64,000 nt of DNA from Rhynchonema sp. JSB1_4 (GCA_030248065.1 JASAMV010001212.1:1-64000); one strand, 5' to 3'. Positions 45,813-57,677 are shown, counted from the stretch's first letter. Translations and numbers: made by a program. Notes: a model not told the origin generated them from the sequence alone.

Positions 45813-48800
45813 ATGGCTGATGTTGAAATCGACGAAGGAGCGGGATCTGGAAGCGAGGGAGACAGTGAGGTCAGTTGCCCGTCATTTTTGCCCCGTGTGC
45901 CCCATTGCCCCAACCCCACTGTGGTGGCTGGGGGCCTGGGTGGGGGATTCCCCCCCTCCTAAGGGGTATCTATCTCGAGTCAACCCTTAGGGGGGATGGG
46001 GGGAAGGGTAGGTATCTATCTCGAGCCGACCCCAAAGAGTATCTCGAGTAAGTAGATTTATGGTTTTCAAAGGCACAAATAGGTGTTTTTCGACCTCGGG
46101 ACCCCCAAAAATCGCAGACACCCAAAAATGGTCATTTTAGGCCAATTTTCGGCAAAAATGTCAAAGAATACCCATTTTTAGGCCAATTTTGCAGTAAAAT
46201 TGCATGCAAAAAACGGCCCTTTTTCACCTTTTGACGGAGACGGACCATAGGGGTATCTTGGGTAGCCTCTGGGGGTATCTCGAGTAAGTCCGAAACCTTC
46301 CCCCCTAGGGTATCTTGGGTCGATTGGCCTGCCACCACACTGCCCAACCCTAATTGCCCTGCACCAGTTTGCAGTGTAGTTCCTGGTCCGGAGGGGGAGA
46401 TAGCGGACCCTCCGTTTTTTTCGGAGGGGGAGATAGTGTACCCCCGAGGGGGGGGAAGGGGGGGGGGAAGACCCAAATTCGGGAAAAAGTCACTTTTTGA
46501 GGTAGAAAATTTGACCTATTTTTGCCCCTTTTTGGAAAAAATTCTTCATAAAAAGGGCATTTTGGCGACTTTTGAGAACATTGACCTAAAAATCACACAT
46601 TTTTGGTATAAAAGTGCCCATTTTAGGCCTAAAAATGCCTATTTTAGGCAAAAATTGGGGGAGATAGTGTACCCGGAGGGGGAGATAGGGGGATAGTGTA
46701 CCACCTGAGGGGGAGATAGTGTACCCGAGGGGGGGGACCCCCCCTCCCCCCCCCCAGGAACTACACTGGCAGTTTGCCCCAATTTCAACCAAACCAAATT
46801 CTGACAATTGTGATCTGAATGCCACTTTTGTGATCAAAAAGAAGATTTTCTTCAAAATGTGCTGCTTTCCATTTTTTTCCTGAAATTCATTTTTCCTCGC
46901 TGTTTCAGATTTTCTTGACCTCAATTTTTCCCCTTCATGATCACGGTCATAGCGCGTGGCGCGAAAATTGTAACTGTTTTTTTCGGTAACTGGCACCAAC
47001 GGTTTTTTGGAAACAAATCGGTTTTTTCCGAGGCCTGAAAAAAACGTTTTTTTAAACTTCCGAGAGCTTTTCCAACGTCGCGAAATGATGTTGTCAAAAC
47101 CACTGCAAATCGGTGCTAAACGGTTAAAAATGAGCACTTTTTAAGCTCCAACTGCATTTTTAGCCTGTCTCAGACCATTGCCCGACAAAATTTTTTCCAA
47201 AATAGGCGTTTTTGGACCATGGGTATCCTTGTGTGCTGGAAAAATATTTAAAAAAAGGTTTTTTCCAAAAATATATTTTGCGGAAAAATACGCAAACGCA
47301 AGTATAGTGTGGGTGTGTGGGTTTTTTAACCAGATGTGTGGGTGTTTGGGACCCCCAGATTCCGATTCCTGGTCACAGCGGAATGTGCACTTTTCCACGC
47401 AGATTGGAGGTTTTTTGCGATTGCAGCTGACGGCTCGCGAACGCGCAGAGATCCAACGCAAACGACGCGCAAATAAGAAACGGAAACAGAAAAAGAAGAC
47501 AAGCAAAGCGAAACGAGAGGCCGAGGCGATCAATGAAGTGCTCGAACAAGACGAAGGAATTGGTTGGTTTCGTTTATTTTTCGTGTACCTGCACGAACTC
47601 CTCAACCCTGCGCTTTTTTTCCGCGCCGGCCCGACAATTTTACAGCAAATTTCACTTGATTTTCCCTGATTTGATGTCTTTCCTTTAATTTCAGGCACTG
47701 GCACGGAGGAACCAACGGCCGAGGCAGATGATATTGAAGTGGAGTGAGTCAATTGTTCATATTCACGATCGAAATTTATTTCCGCCGTTTTGGTCATATA
47801 TTTCCAATGCTTGCTATGGACATTTTTTTCTTGTTCCAGATATGTTCCCGGCGGTCCTGAGTTGACGGGCGAAAATGATGCAGTATATCACTATTTCTCG
47901 AAAGTTTTTGAAGCCTTCCAAGTGAGTGAAATGTTTGTTGCTCAATGTGAACTTTTACAATTCAATGCAGTTTTTTTCAGATTGGTGAAACAAAAGATGA
48001 AGCGGAAGGTGGGGATGCGGGCGCAAAGCAAGCGGAAGGAGGCCAGGTCGGTTCTTAAGATTTGTCTTTTGTAGTTTTTCCAATTATTTGTTGGATCATG
48101 AATGTCTCACAATTTGCGTGCAAATTTGAAACGACGAAATCATTGGGCTCTGTTTCTTTCAGGGCCAGGTGACAACACCAACAGCGCTGAAGGAAGAGAG
48201 CACGTCGAAAGCGGCCATCGTGGAACGAATTCTGCAACAGGAAATCGACGATAAAAAGGTAACTTTCTGATTTTATTTGTAGTTACTTTTTTGTTCCGTC
48301 AGGTAATTTTTTGTGTTTTTCTCGTTTTTAGGACGAAACTCCGTCGATTGACAAACTGTCGAAAAAGAAACAACGAGCGGCGTTGCAGCCGAGCATTGCC
48401 GATCTGAAAGCGGTTCGTTGTTTGCTGTCAAAATGTCGTTGTCCGATGGCGGACATCAGTAAAAATTTTGGTGGTGTTTTGCCGATTGTTTGCTTGTTTT
48501 TGTGGTCCTAAATTAGACAAATTTGTGCAGAGCTGTTCACGGCCTGATGTGGTTGAATGGCACGATGTGACGTCACGGGACGCTAAGTTGCTGGTTGGTT
48601 GTCCGAGTCTATCGTTTTTTCGTTTTTGGTCGCCGTGCGGATTCATGTTTGTCATTTTTGGTTTCGTAAAACGCCGTCTTTTGGTTTGGTAACGAACGAT
48701 CATGTCGGCTGCTGTGTAGAATTATTATACCAAGTGCGGTTTGCGAAACATTTCAATGCATCAACGAGCTTGTTTTGTAGTTGGTTTGCGTGGTTTTTGA

Positions 48801-51800
48801 ATCGCAAATGTGGAACACAATACTTTTTCAATCGAAACAAACAATCATGTTGATGATGACGCGCAGGTGCATCTCAAATCCCTGCGTAACACGGTGCCCG
48901 TCCCTCGTCACTGGTGTTTCAAGCGCAAATATCTGGCCGGCAAACGCGGTTACGAACGCGCTCCGTTCCAGTTGCCCGATTTCATCAAGAGAACCGGAAT
49001 AGAGGAGATGCGCGCGGCGTTGCAGGAGAAGGTGCGTGAGTTTGTGGTTTCATTGTTTATTTTTTGTCGGCAATCTTCGAATGAAAAATTACTGTTTGTC
49101 TGTCCTCTTCTGTCTGTGGTAAAACGACAGATGAAAACCCGACAATATTCACTGTAGTGATGTTGTTAGAATGTGAGACAGATTAGGGACAATTTTCGTT
49201 CGTAAATTTTCTGCATCTGTAGGGTTTCGCTGTGGTTTGGGTTCACCATAATATACAGCAAGGACGGATCCAGGGGGCACAAGTGCCATGCCCCTCCTTT
49301 GGTCAGATTGGCCCCTGAAGGGCGGACCACCGTTTCGGAAGCAAGAAGAAGAAAGGACCCCCGAAATAGTAGGAGTTTCACTTAACAATGTATTTCATTG
49401 TTCAGGAAGACGAGAAATCGCTGAAATCGAAAATGCGCGAACGAGTCCGCCCGAAAATGGGCAAGATCGACATCGATTATCAGAAATTGCACGACGCCTT
49501 CTTCCGCTGGCAGACGAAGCCGAAAATGTCCATGTTGGGCGACATTTATTACGAGGCTAGTAGTTGCTAGGCTAACATTTGAAGTTAAATTTGGAATCAG
49601 AAAAGTCCTCAATTGTTGCAGGGCAAAGAATTTGAAACTCAAATGCGAGAAAAGAAGCCGGGAGAGTTGACGGATGATCTGCGTATTGCGCTCGGCATGC
49701 CCGTCGGACCGGTATGTGTGCTGATAAATTTTATTATTGATTTTTCATGATTTGACTTTTGATTCAACGTTTTTATTGCTGCACAGAACGCCAATCGCTT
49801 CCCACCACCGTGGTTGATAGCGATGCAAAGATACGGACCGCCGCCATCGTATCCGAACATAAAGGTAGCTTTTTAGCTTTTTTATATTTTCGCTGACTCC
49901 TGATGTTACACGCGCAATTGACCTTTCTCGCAAGTTGTTCAGTTCAATTTCGACGAATGGTCCCCCTTTTAAAAACCGCGGAATGGGCTGAATCGGTCAC
50001 CATCATAACAACAATTATAGATGATAATCATTTATCCGAATTACAATGTTTTCAGATTCCCGGCCTCAACGCTCCAATACCTGAATCGTGCACGTTCGGC
50101 TACCACGCTGGTGGATGGGGTAAACCACCGGTTGATGAACTGGGTAAACCATTGTATGGAGATGTGTTTGGTATTGAGGTTGGTTGTGTTTTATTTTTTG
50201 GCTGCTTGCCGTCCACCACTCATGTTGTTTCGCTTCGGCTTTTGTTATCTGTTTGAAACATTTGTTGGATTTGCATTTGGTCACACCAGTGTAGTTCCTG
50301 GGGGGGGGTCCCCCCTCGGGTACGTCTGTTCCCCCTCCATGGTACGCCTGCCCCACTGTCCCCCTCCGGGTACGTCTGCTCCCCCAATTTTTGCCTAAAA
50401 TAGGCAAATTTAGGCCTAAAATTGGCATTTTTAGGCATAAAATGAGTGATTTTTAGGTCAATGTCGTCAAAAATCGCCAAAATACCCTTTTTATTGAGGG
50501 TTTTTCCAAAAAGGGGCAAAAATGAGTCAAATTTCCGTCCTCAAAAAATGACTTTTCTCCAAATTTGGGTCCTCCCCCCTCCCCCCAGGTGGGTACGTCT
50601 GTTCCCCCTCCGAAAAAAGGGGGTACCGCCTGTTCCCCCTCCGGACCAAGAACTACACTGGGTCACACTGATCATGTTGGCCTGATGTTGCAGTTGGAGT
50701 TGTATTCATAAAATATTGAATAACCCAAATAGCACACAACATGACGTTTCCAAATCTAATTTATTGAATTCAGCTGCCAGCTCAACCGGCCACAAATGAC
50801 GAAGATGAAATTGAACGCAAACATTGGGGTGAACTCGACTCTGAGGAATCGGGTTGGTGGTTTGTCTTTCTTTACCCTTCCATGTTCATTTGGCGGTGCA
50901 ACGAGGTTTTGGTTGAATATACGGAGAAATTTGTTTTTGTTAGTAAGCACGTGGAGCTAATTTCTCACCTCACCGGTGTATATTAGTTCAGGCACGTTGA
51001 CCTGTGCTTTTTGAGGAATATCAAATTATGATCACTCCACTTGCATTTGGATTGAGTAGAACCATACACACGGTGACAGAACGCGGAAAATGTTGCGCAT
51101 CTTTGATAAGTCTCACCCATGTTTTTCTAACTGCATTTGGCACATGAAACTGCTGATTAAATAAAAATGTTCACAAAATAAAAATGACTTGTGAAAACTA
51201 ACACTGTCCTTTTCAATCTGCAGACGTTGAGTCGGAATCGGGCGAATCTGAGGGCGAGGAAGGTCAGGAACAAGAAGTCGAACCAAGTGGCATGCAGACA
51301 CCCGGTGGGGAAGGGTATGTCTGGTGACTGACTGCGTTTAGTTTTCTTTTGCATATAAATTAGCTTATTTATGCGGTGTGCTTTGAGGGCACGGGGTGCC
51401 TAGGACTCGTGGTGCGGTTGCGGTTTCGACTAAAAGCAGTGTAGTTCTTGGTCCCGAGGGAGATAGCGGACCCCCACTTTTTCAGAGGTAGACAGGCAGT
51501 GTACCCGCTAGGCGGGAAGGGTGAAGAAGCAAATTGAGGAAAAACTCGCTTTTTGAGGTGAAAATTTTGACCTATATTTTGCCATTTTCTGGAAAACCAG
51601 TCTGTGCAAAAAGCGTATTTTGGAGATTTTTGACAATGTTGATCTAAAATCAGGCACTTATGCCTAAAATAGGCATTTTAGGCCTAAAGTTGCCTATCCG
51701 AGAAGGGCCCCTTCTCTCAGGAACTACACTGGCTAGGGTTAGAGGTCGGGGGGGTACCCGACACCCGACAGCCGACACCCGACATCTGGAAGTACCCGAC

Positions 51801-53431
51801 ACCCGACACCCGACATCTCAGAAAAAAAGCCGACACCCGACACCCGACAGTTGCAAAAAAACCCGACACCCGACATCTAGTTTTTGAAAAAAACCCGACA
51901 CCCGACACCTGTTTTTGGACCAAAAACAGGCAAATTTTTGCTCATTTGCATCATGAGTGCAATTTTTTGGCTCAAGTTACTGAATTCAAGTATTTTCACA
52001 CGAAATAAACACCAAAATGTCACATTCTGCGTCTTCGGAAACATTTGGTTCGAAGAAAATTTTCTCTCAAAATTCTTCTCTCAAGCAATACTGATGTTTT
52101 GAACCGTAAGTGTCGGGTGTCGGCTGTCGGGTGTCGGGTCCGAAAAAACCCGACACCCGACATCTGGGGGTACCCGACACCCGACACCCGACACCTACAC
52201 TTTTTTGGCACCCGACACCCGACACCCGACAGCCGACACCCGACATCTCTCTAACCCTAACACTGGCCCAAAGTCTAATACTGCGGCTGCCTGGGTCTCA
52301 TCAGACGGACAGCCAGGGCTAGTCCCAAAACCTGATGGTGGAGTCTCAGAACTAGACTAAATAGTCTTAAGTGAAACCCGCGTGCTGCAATTGCAAACAG
52401 TCCACGGACTTGAGGGCAGCCGTAAACCTGGCAACTGTGGTAAACGTGTATGCGGATGCGGGTTCGCTTTTTATGAAAATTGAACATTGAATTATGGAAA
52501 TTGAATTTTTTATAAATTTGAGCTTCTTATGGTCATTTCATTCAAGGTTTATCACACCGTCCGGCATCGGCAGCAGTGTGCCAACCGGTGTCGAGACACC
52601 TGACAGTATTGAGTTGAGGAAACGAAAAATGCAGGAGGAGGGGTAAGTGTTCATAAAAAATCTCGTCAGTTTTTTTATATGAAGATTGATCACCTTTCAA
52701 CTTTTTTCCAAAAAAATTAATTGATCGATTTCCAGCTCCGATACCCCGTCCACTCTGTACAATGTGTTGCCAGAAAAACGCGTGGACCGTGTGGCTGGTC
52801 AAATGATGGGATCGACACATGTTTACGACATGGCTGCCGCAACCGTCAGTTGGCTTTGATCATTATTTATATATTTTTCGCGACATGATGTTATTTGATG
52901 TGTTATCGACGAACTAAATTACAGCGCAAAGGCGGAGCCGAACCGGGAGGCGGAGTCGAAGTGACATTGCAGCCTGAAGAGCTGGATTTGGCCGACCCAA
53001 AAGGACTGGCCAAGAAATATGAGGAGGGATTGAGGTCGGTTTTTTTGTTTTTGGACTTTATTATTGAAGGTATTTGAACTTTATTTTTGGAAGAAATTTC
53101 ATCGCCACTGTGAACAAGCTCAGATTTCAGTCATCTTATCGCATGCCAATGAAACATTTTTGTTGCAGAAAACAACGCGGCGAGACGGATGAGCAGGACT
53201 TCAGTGATATGGTCGCTGAACATGCCGCCAAGCAAAAGGTGGGTGACAGAAAATTTTTGGTGTGCTTTTTGAATTTCGCAAATTAAAATTTTTGCTTCTG
53301 ATTTGGTTTCATATTAATAAAAATGAAATCACGAATGCGTATATGTTTTTCAGAGAAAACGCAAGATGCAGGAAGACAAGAAGGGCGGCTCACAGTCGTC
53401 CACCAAGAAATACAAGGAGTTCAAATTCTGA
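45813..53431 (+). CDS. SF3B2: Splicing factor 3B subunit 2 (SF3B2/SAP145)
   Basis: Subunit of the U2 snRNP SF3b complex, which helps anchor U2 at the branch site. Exons: 45813-45869, 47427-47562, 47695-47743, 47840-47921, 47981-48046, 48163-48258, 48332-48412, 48531-48593, 48867-49031, 49406-49555, 49622-49711, 49787-49864, 50056-50178, 50774-50852, 51224-51314, 52547-52642, 52736-52844, 52925-53034, 53169-53238, 53354-53431. Total 622 residues, in phase. Blocks: SRPDVVEWHDVT, VPVPRHWCFKRKYLAGKRG, RVRPKMGKIDIDYQKLHDAF, a PSP-type stretch (NRFPPPWLIAMQRYGPPPSY, about residues 316-372), FGYHAGGWGKPPVDELGKPL, MMGSTHVYDM, QDFSDMVAEHAAKQK, and the terminal KKYKEFKF. It is shorter than the human protein (about 895) because the N terminus is reduced and no SAP domain is visible. 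The intron after exon 10 starts with GC, not GT. Introns 1, 13 and 15 carry mobile elements. Confidence 0.96.
45917..46342. mobile_element. hAT-like MITE, GGGGTATCTCGAGT word
   Basis: Ends CACTGTGGTGGCTGG (tip mutated from CAGTG) and GCCTGCCACCACACTG; exact 8-bp TSDs cccaaccc (45909-45916, 46343-46350). Word GGGTATCTCGAGT repeated. In SF3B2 intron 1. Confidence 0.82.
46372..46768. mobile_element. hAT-like MITE, GAGATAGTGTACC word
   Basis: Perfect ends CAGTGTAGTTCCTGG and CCAGGAACTACACTG. Flanks ccagtttg and gcagtttg match at 7 of 8 bases. Word GGAGGGGGAGATAGTGTACC. In SF3B2 intron 1. Confidence 0.82.
46920..47310. repeat. AT-rich repeat copy shared with the inverted-repeat arms
   Basis: GCAAATCGGTGCTAAACGGT, GACAAAATTTTTTCCAAAAT and GGACCATGGGTATCC match 7966-8100 and 10200-10330, together with poly-A/T blocks. 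It is a dispersed family with one copy near the loop end of each arm and one in SF3B2 intron 1. Borders are uncertain. Confidence 0.6.
49556..49621 (+). other. GC-AG intron of SF3B2
   Basis: The coding frame ...GDIYYE ends at GAG followed by GCTAGT, and resumes GKEFETQ after TTGTTGCAG. Only a GC donor at 49556 keeps the frame; the nearby GT would bring in a stop codon. The intron is 66 bases and contains GCTAAC, a possible branch site. Confidence 0.85.
50287..50660. mobile_element. hAT-like MITE, GGTACGTCTGTTCCCCCTC word
   Basis: Ends CAGTGTAGTTCCTGG and CCAAGAACTACACTG; exact 8-bp TSDs ggtcacac (50279-50286, 50661-50668). The core is shared with the GAGATAGTGTACC family but the word differs. 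In SF3B2 intron 13. Confidence 0.9.
51437..51731. mobile_element. Decayed hAT-like MITE in SF3B2 intron 15
   Basis: Ends CAGTGTAGTTCTTGG and AGGAACTACACTG around a degenerate TTTAGGCCTAAA core with single words GAGATAGCGGACCC and GCAGTGTACCCG. No matching flanks. The next element (51734-52259) was inserted just beyond its right tip; its TSD includes the last bases of this element. Confidence 0.7.
51734..52259. mobile_element. hAT-like MITE, GTCGGGTGTCGG word
   Basis: Ends TAGGGTTAGAG and CTAACCCTA; exact 8-bp TSDs acactggc (51726-51733, 52260-52267). Tandem ACCCGACACCCGAC words at both ends; AT-rich middle homologous to 40890-41010. In SF3B2 intron 15. Confidence 0.87.
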
Positions 53432-53445
53432 GGTTTTTTTATCTG

Positions 53446-53451
53446 AATAAA
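53446..53451 (+). terminator. Polyadenylation signal of SF3B2
   Basis: AATAAA lies 14 bases after the SF3B2 stop codon. Very short 3' UTRs are known in compact animal genomes; no other AATAAA is as close. Confidence 0.5.
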
Positions 53452-54344
53452 TAGTTAGCTGCCGTTATCAACTGTTTTTTCTTGGCTAAGTTTCTAATTC
53501 CGTGGTTTGCCAATAATTGGAGCTGTTATGACTTGCACAATGCTGACGCACAGGTTTTGTTACCAGTATCTGAATTTCCAAATCAGTAGTCAACTATTAT
53601 ATCGCTCTTGCAAGTTGATTGTTGTGTGCGCAGCAGTGATGTTTTGCTCCAGCAGTAAGATCTGCTCGAGGTCCTTTTTGGAGGTGCATTGGCTAGAGGT
53701 GTTCGCGCTGACTAGGTCTGGCACCTCGCCCGTCTGTGAGAACAGGCCGAAACGGGCAAAACTCGCTGCTGTTATATTATTGTTGTGTTCTGTCCATGAG
53801 TCGAATAAAACTCGTGATGGTTAAAATTGGAAAAAATGGTTGCCAAAATCCAGCTGCGTGCTTATTGCCGGAGTGCAGTTGCCAAAAATATCCTGAGACG
53901 CTGCGGAATAGGGGCACAACAAGTTGAGTCACGGCGACCATAGCGAATAAGAAGCGCCAAAAATAGGCACAAAACTGTCTGACTGAAATTTTAGACTTGA
54001 TTGACGTCATATGACCAAGCTGTTAGTCACGAAAACCCCAGGACTTATGCATCATGTCCGATGCTTTACTTGCACAGCAGTCTGGCTTGATGGGTTCATA
54101 TGGGCGGACAATGTTAGCGCGCCTGACGGTCAGAAAAAATAACGAAATTGTCTGCGACAGCGCTCTGTGCATGTCCTGGTGTTTGCGTTGCTGTATTCTC
54201 CGACCTAAAAATGTTCATTCTTCTATTTAACCAGTCTGCTTGGTGGGTGATGTGATGACAGCGCATGCATGGAAAAAGGTTGCCTGCTGAAGTCTCCATC
54301 CAGCCTGCGGTCAACACATTACGCTGGCCAAAAAAAACTTGAAA

Positions 54345-54354
54345 TTATTTTCAG
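54345..54354 (+). promoter_or_regulatory. Possible trans-splice acceptor of first CX gene
   Basis: ATTATTTTCAG ends 29 bases before the ATG at 54384 with no upstream coding exon. An ATG directly follows and opens a 10-codon upstream frame whose TGA overlaps the main start as ATGA. Confidence 0.4.
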
Positions 54355-54383
54355 ATGCGAAGTTCACTTACAATAAACCTGTC

Positions 54384-57300
54384 ATGAATCTCACCAATTG
54401 GACGCTAATCATTCCAACAATCTTCCTTTCGATGGCAGTGGATCGATGTGACGCCGGTCGCGGTGGTGGAGGAAGAGGCGGGGGCTCAAGGGGTGGAGGG
54501 GGAAGTCGGGGAAGAAGCAGCAGCATGGGAGGCACCATCAGGGGCACCAGTTCATCGCGAGGAAAATCAAGCAGTCGTGGTTAGTGCATGCACAGGCATT
54601 CTTTATTGATATTGCAGTCGTCTCTGCGTGGTGACATAATCGCTATCCGGCATTCGCGGTGACCGGGAAAAATATTCACTACGTTGAATTGGGTATTGGA
54701 CAACAACAACGGCAAGCCAAAATGTCGGTCAACGAGAAACGGGCGTGCTAAACGGGGGGCACTGTCAAGAAGGTGCACTGTATTTTTCACGGCGCTGGTC
54801 GTGTGCACTGTCATTAATTGAAGGCTGACCGGACTCATTCTCTTTTTTTATGAACGTTTTTACAACCAGTGTTTTATCGCACATTTTTAATCACCTTTTA
54901 GGCTCAGCCTCAATACCAACCAGTTTGGGCAAACAACGTCAACGTCAGTCGTGGATATCGAAACAAACGACGTGGAGTGGCGGGTTGGTCTGATTTTTGT
55001 TGTGATTTCACTTGAGATAAAATTTAAGAATGTTGAGCTTCGAAAACACATCTGGAATGATTGGCCTTGGCCAACTTAAAAGCGAATCTCGCTTTCTGAT
55101 ATACTGCTTTGCGTTGGCCATACGAAACCGACAGTTTGCCCAATTTCACGTCAGTTCGACAGTTTTGTTTTGTTGAGGCATCCAATTCATACCCAGATAT
55201 ATTTGTTTCGCTTTGGATTCATTCCGGGTGTTCGCGAAACATTCTGTATCGATCGAAATTTGAACAGACTTGGATCCCTACAAGTCAGTGTGTGAGATGA
55301 AATATGTGTATTATTTTTTGTTCATTTTTTGCAGCAACACGTATAGCAAGTCCAAGTCTGGGATCGGTTCAGCTGGAAGAAGCAAAAGCATTAAAAAAGG
55401 CATCGCAGCCGGTCTGGCGGGTGCAGCAGCCGGTTACGTCACTTACAAAGCCGGCAAGACAGTCCTGAATGAAGGCACACACTTCATGTATCACGATGGT
55501 TACCGTTACTACTGGAATTCGGACGAGTATTACAGGGGTTATGGGGTAAGTGAAGGATTGTTCTTCCAAATCTGAAATGTTTCTTCGATTTATTATTACC
55601 TGATTTTTAATGTTTGATTGTTAATAGCGTAACACTTCGAAATAACATTATTTCAATTTCTCAAGAGATCACATTATTACTGCAAATGTGCTTCAAAATC
55701 GACTGGACAACACGTTTTGGGTCATCGTGACCAGTTTACATGTCCACAACTCTTCATGATCATATAGGCGTGAGTGTGTGCATAGTAGTGGCCAGTGGTG
55801 TGGTTTGGAGGGGGAAGGGGGTTACCCCCTAGTATCCGGTATCCGGTATCTTGACTTTTTCACCCAGGGGTATCCGGTATCCTGACCTTTTGTTTTTTAC
55901 CTTTTTGAGTGACCAAAGCCATACCTCTCACGCCTCCTGTCCCAACCCCGCATCACACTTGCCTTACACACATGGGCCTGCCACTGCACTGTGTGTCCCA
56001 AAAATTCTGACAAAAGTTTGCCGTCTTCAGCACAACAACAACATGTGTTCGTACCAAATCGACCAGAATGACGAGGACTTCAAGTTCTGGATCAACGAAC
56101 AACAACGAATGACGGTGATGTACTTCAGATGTGACAAATGGGATGAGTACTGTTGCGGCATGGAATGTTGCACGTACGATGACGATGGTGAAGATGATTC
56201 GGATTGGACTATTGTGATGTGAGTTTGGAATCAGTATATAAATTTGTGCAGTTGTTTGTTTTTCTTTTTAGTGGTGGGGCAAACTTCGCACGATTATTTC
56301 TGCGAGCACTTCTCATTTCATATGCGCCGTTCAGGAAACATATTTTCATGCGCTTTGCATTGGTGCTGTGCTAGGGAAACGCTGTTGGTACTATAATTGA
56401 TGCAGTTCATTCCATGTATTGAATCAGTGGCCTATCCGCCCCATAATAACTGGCTTTTGTTTCGCCAGATTACACATGATTCAGAGCTGATTCACTCTTC
56501 CAATTAAAAGTACTCTATAAGCCAACGACTTCCTTTCGAATCAAGACATGTTTTGTGATAATGGATATTGGTCGCACAATGACTATGTAAGAACCCATCC
56601 AAAAATTTTCCTGAATGGTAATGCACGTCTCGCTGCAGATCACAAGCGTTCTATTTACATTTTTCCAAAACATTTCTGGCGATATCACAGTGAAGCTGTT
56701 TGAATACAGTGAGCGTGATATCGGCAGAAATGTTTTGGAAAAAAATATAAATAGAACGCTTGTGATCTGTAGCGAGACGTGCTTTACCATTCAGGAAAAT
56801 TTTTGGATGGATTCTTATATAGTCATTGTGCGACCAATACCAACCAAATGTCCCATCTGCAGCATTCATAAAAACGCAGTTATTATTGATTGTTCCCTCC
56901 TGATTGAATGTCGACCACACAGTGACATCAGGGCTATTTTAGTGGCACAGCCTCTCAAAAAAATCCCATATTTTCAGCATTTTGTTTTTGCTGTGCATTT
57001 TCGGTTTTTGCGCATTCGCGATTATGGAGTTGTCCCGATCGACTGCTTGGTGTGTGGGAAGTGGTGGTGAGGGACACGAACATACCGCAACCAACAATTT
57101 GAATGATGCGCAAGGTTAATCACAATTTTATGCTTCTCGAAATCAGATGAAACCCTGAGGTGATGTGTGCTGGTTGCTAGCAGTGCATCTGCACGCTAAA
57201 TACGTCTACCGTCTGCATGGTGAATTGGCCGGAACTCGAGCTTTTGTTCTCTATGGAGAAAGATTCCCGAGAGGGTCGACTGTACGAGTAAGCTAAGCGT

Positions 57301-57465
57301 CATCTAGCAAAATGTACACATCGCGATTGCAACTATCCCATCTACTCTCACATTACAGCGCACGCAACATCAACATGTCCGTCCCAAATGCCTGGTTATG
57401 ACGACCCTCCACCCTATCCCAGCCAACCGCCTGCCAATACGCAGGCTTCAACCATTATTATCTGA
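54384..57465 (+). CDS. CX-module membrane protein, first tandem copy
   Basis: Exons 54384-54579, 54902-54983, 55335-55545, 56031-56218, 56978-57114, 57359-57465; GT-AG, phases close, 306 residues. Parts in order: signal peptide (LTNWTLIIPTIFLSMAV), Gly/Arg/Ser-rich region, SIKKGIAAGLAGAAAGYVTY stretch with Tyr-rich end (YRYYWNSDEYYRGYG), a six-Cys module CSYQI...FRC...YCCGMECC, a membrane helix (IILFLLCIFGFCAFAI), and a Pro/Tyr cytosolic tail (PPPYPSQPP). This matches nematode CX-module proteins, whose function is unknown. If the last intron is retained, TAA follows immediately. The membrane exon has diverged from the second copy. Introns 3 and 4 hold mobile elements. Confidence 0.75.
55781..55991. 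mobile_element. MITE-like element, GTATCCGGTATCC word
   Basis: Starts CATAGTAGTGGCCAG and ends GCCTGCCACTGCACTG, like 38060-38454. The right half (CATACCTCTCACGC, CCCAACCCCGCATCA) is shared with that element; the left half has GTATCCGGTATCC. Flanks agtgtgtg and tgtgtccc do not form a clean duplication. In intron 3 of the first CX gene. Confidence 0.6.
56568..56837. mobile_element. Near-perfect palindromic MITE, TA target
   Basis: Ends TTGGTCGCACAATGACTAT and ATAGTCATTGTGCGACCAA, with TA on both sides. Arms of about 130 bases pair almost along their whole length around CTGTTTGAATACAG. In intron 4 of the first CX gene. Related ends occur at 27090-27364. Confidence 0.8.
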
Positions 57466-57677
57466 GGTTGGATCAATTTTCTGTTGTTGTTTTTGCGAAC
57501 AGTATTATTGATCTGCCAAGACGATCGAATGGATCTGAATATAACCACCTATTTTTGTGGAGGCCTGTATTGTCTCATTATTTCATGTTCGGAACGTGTA
57601 TTTCGTTTTTACATGGCCGTGGGTTTCTTCAAGAAAACGACGACGTTATTGAACAACGTGTGCTATATTTTGTGCAG

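Noticed and set aside
56615..57070. Open frame of 151 codons
   Set aside because: Most of it is the palindromic MITE at 56568-56837, followed by the membrane exon of the CX gene in another frame.
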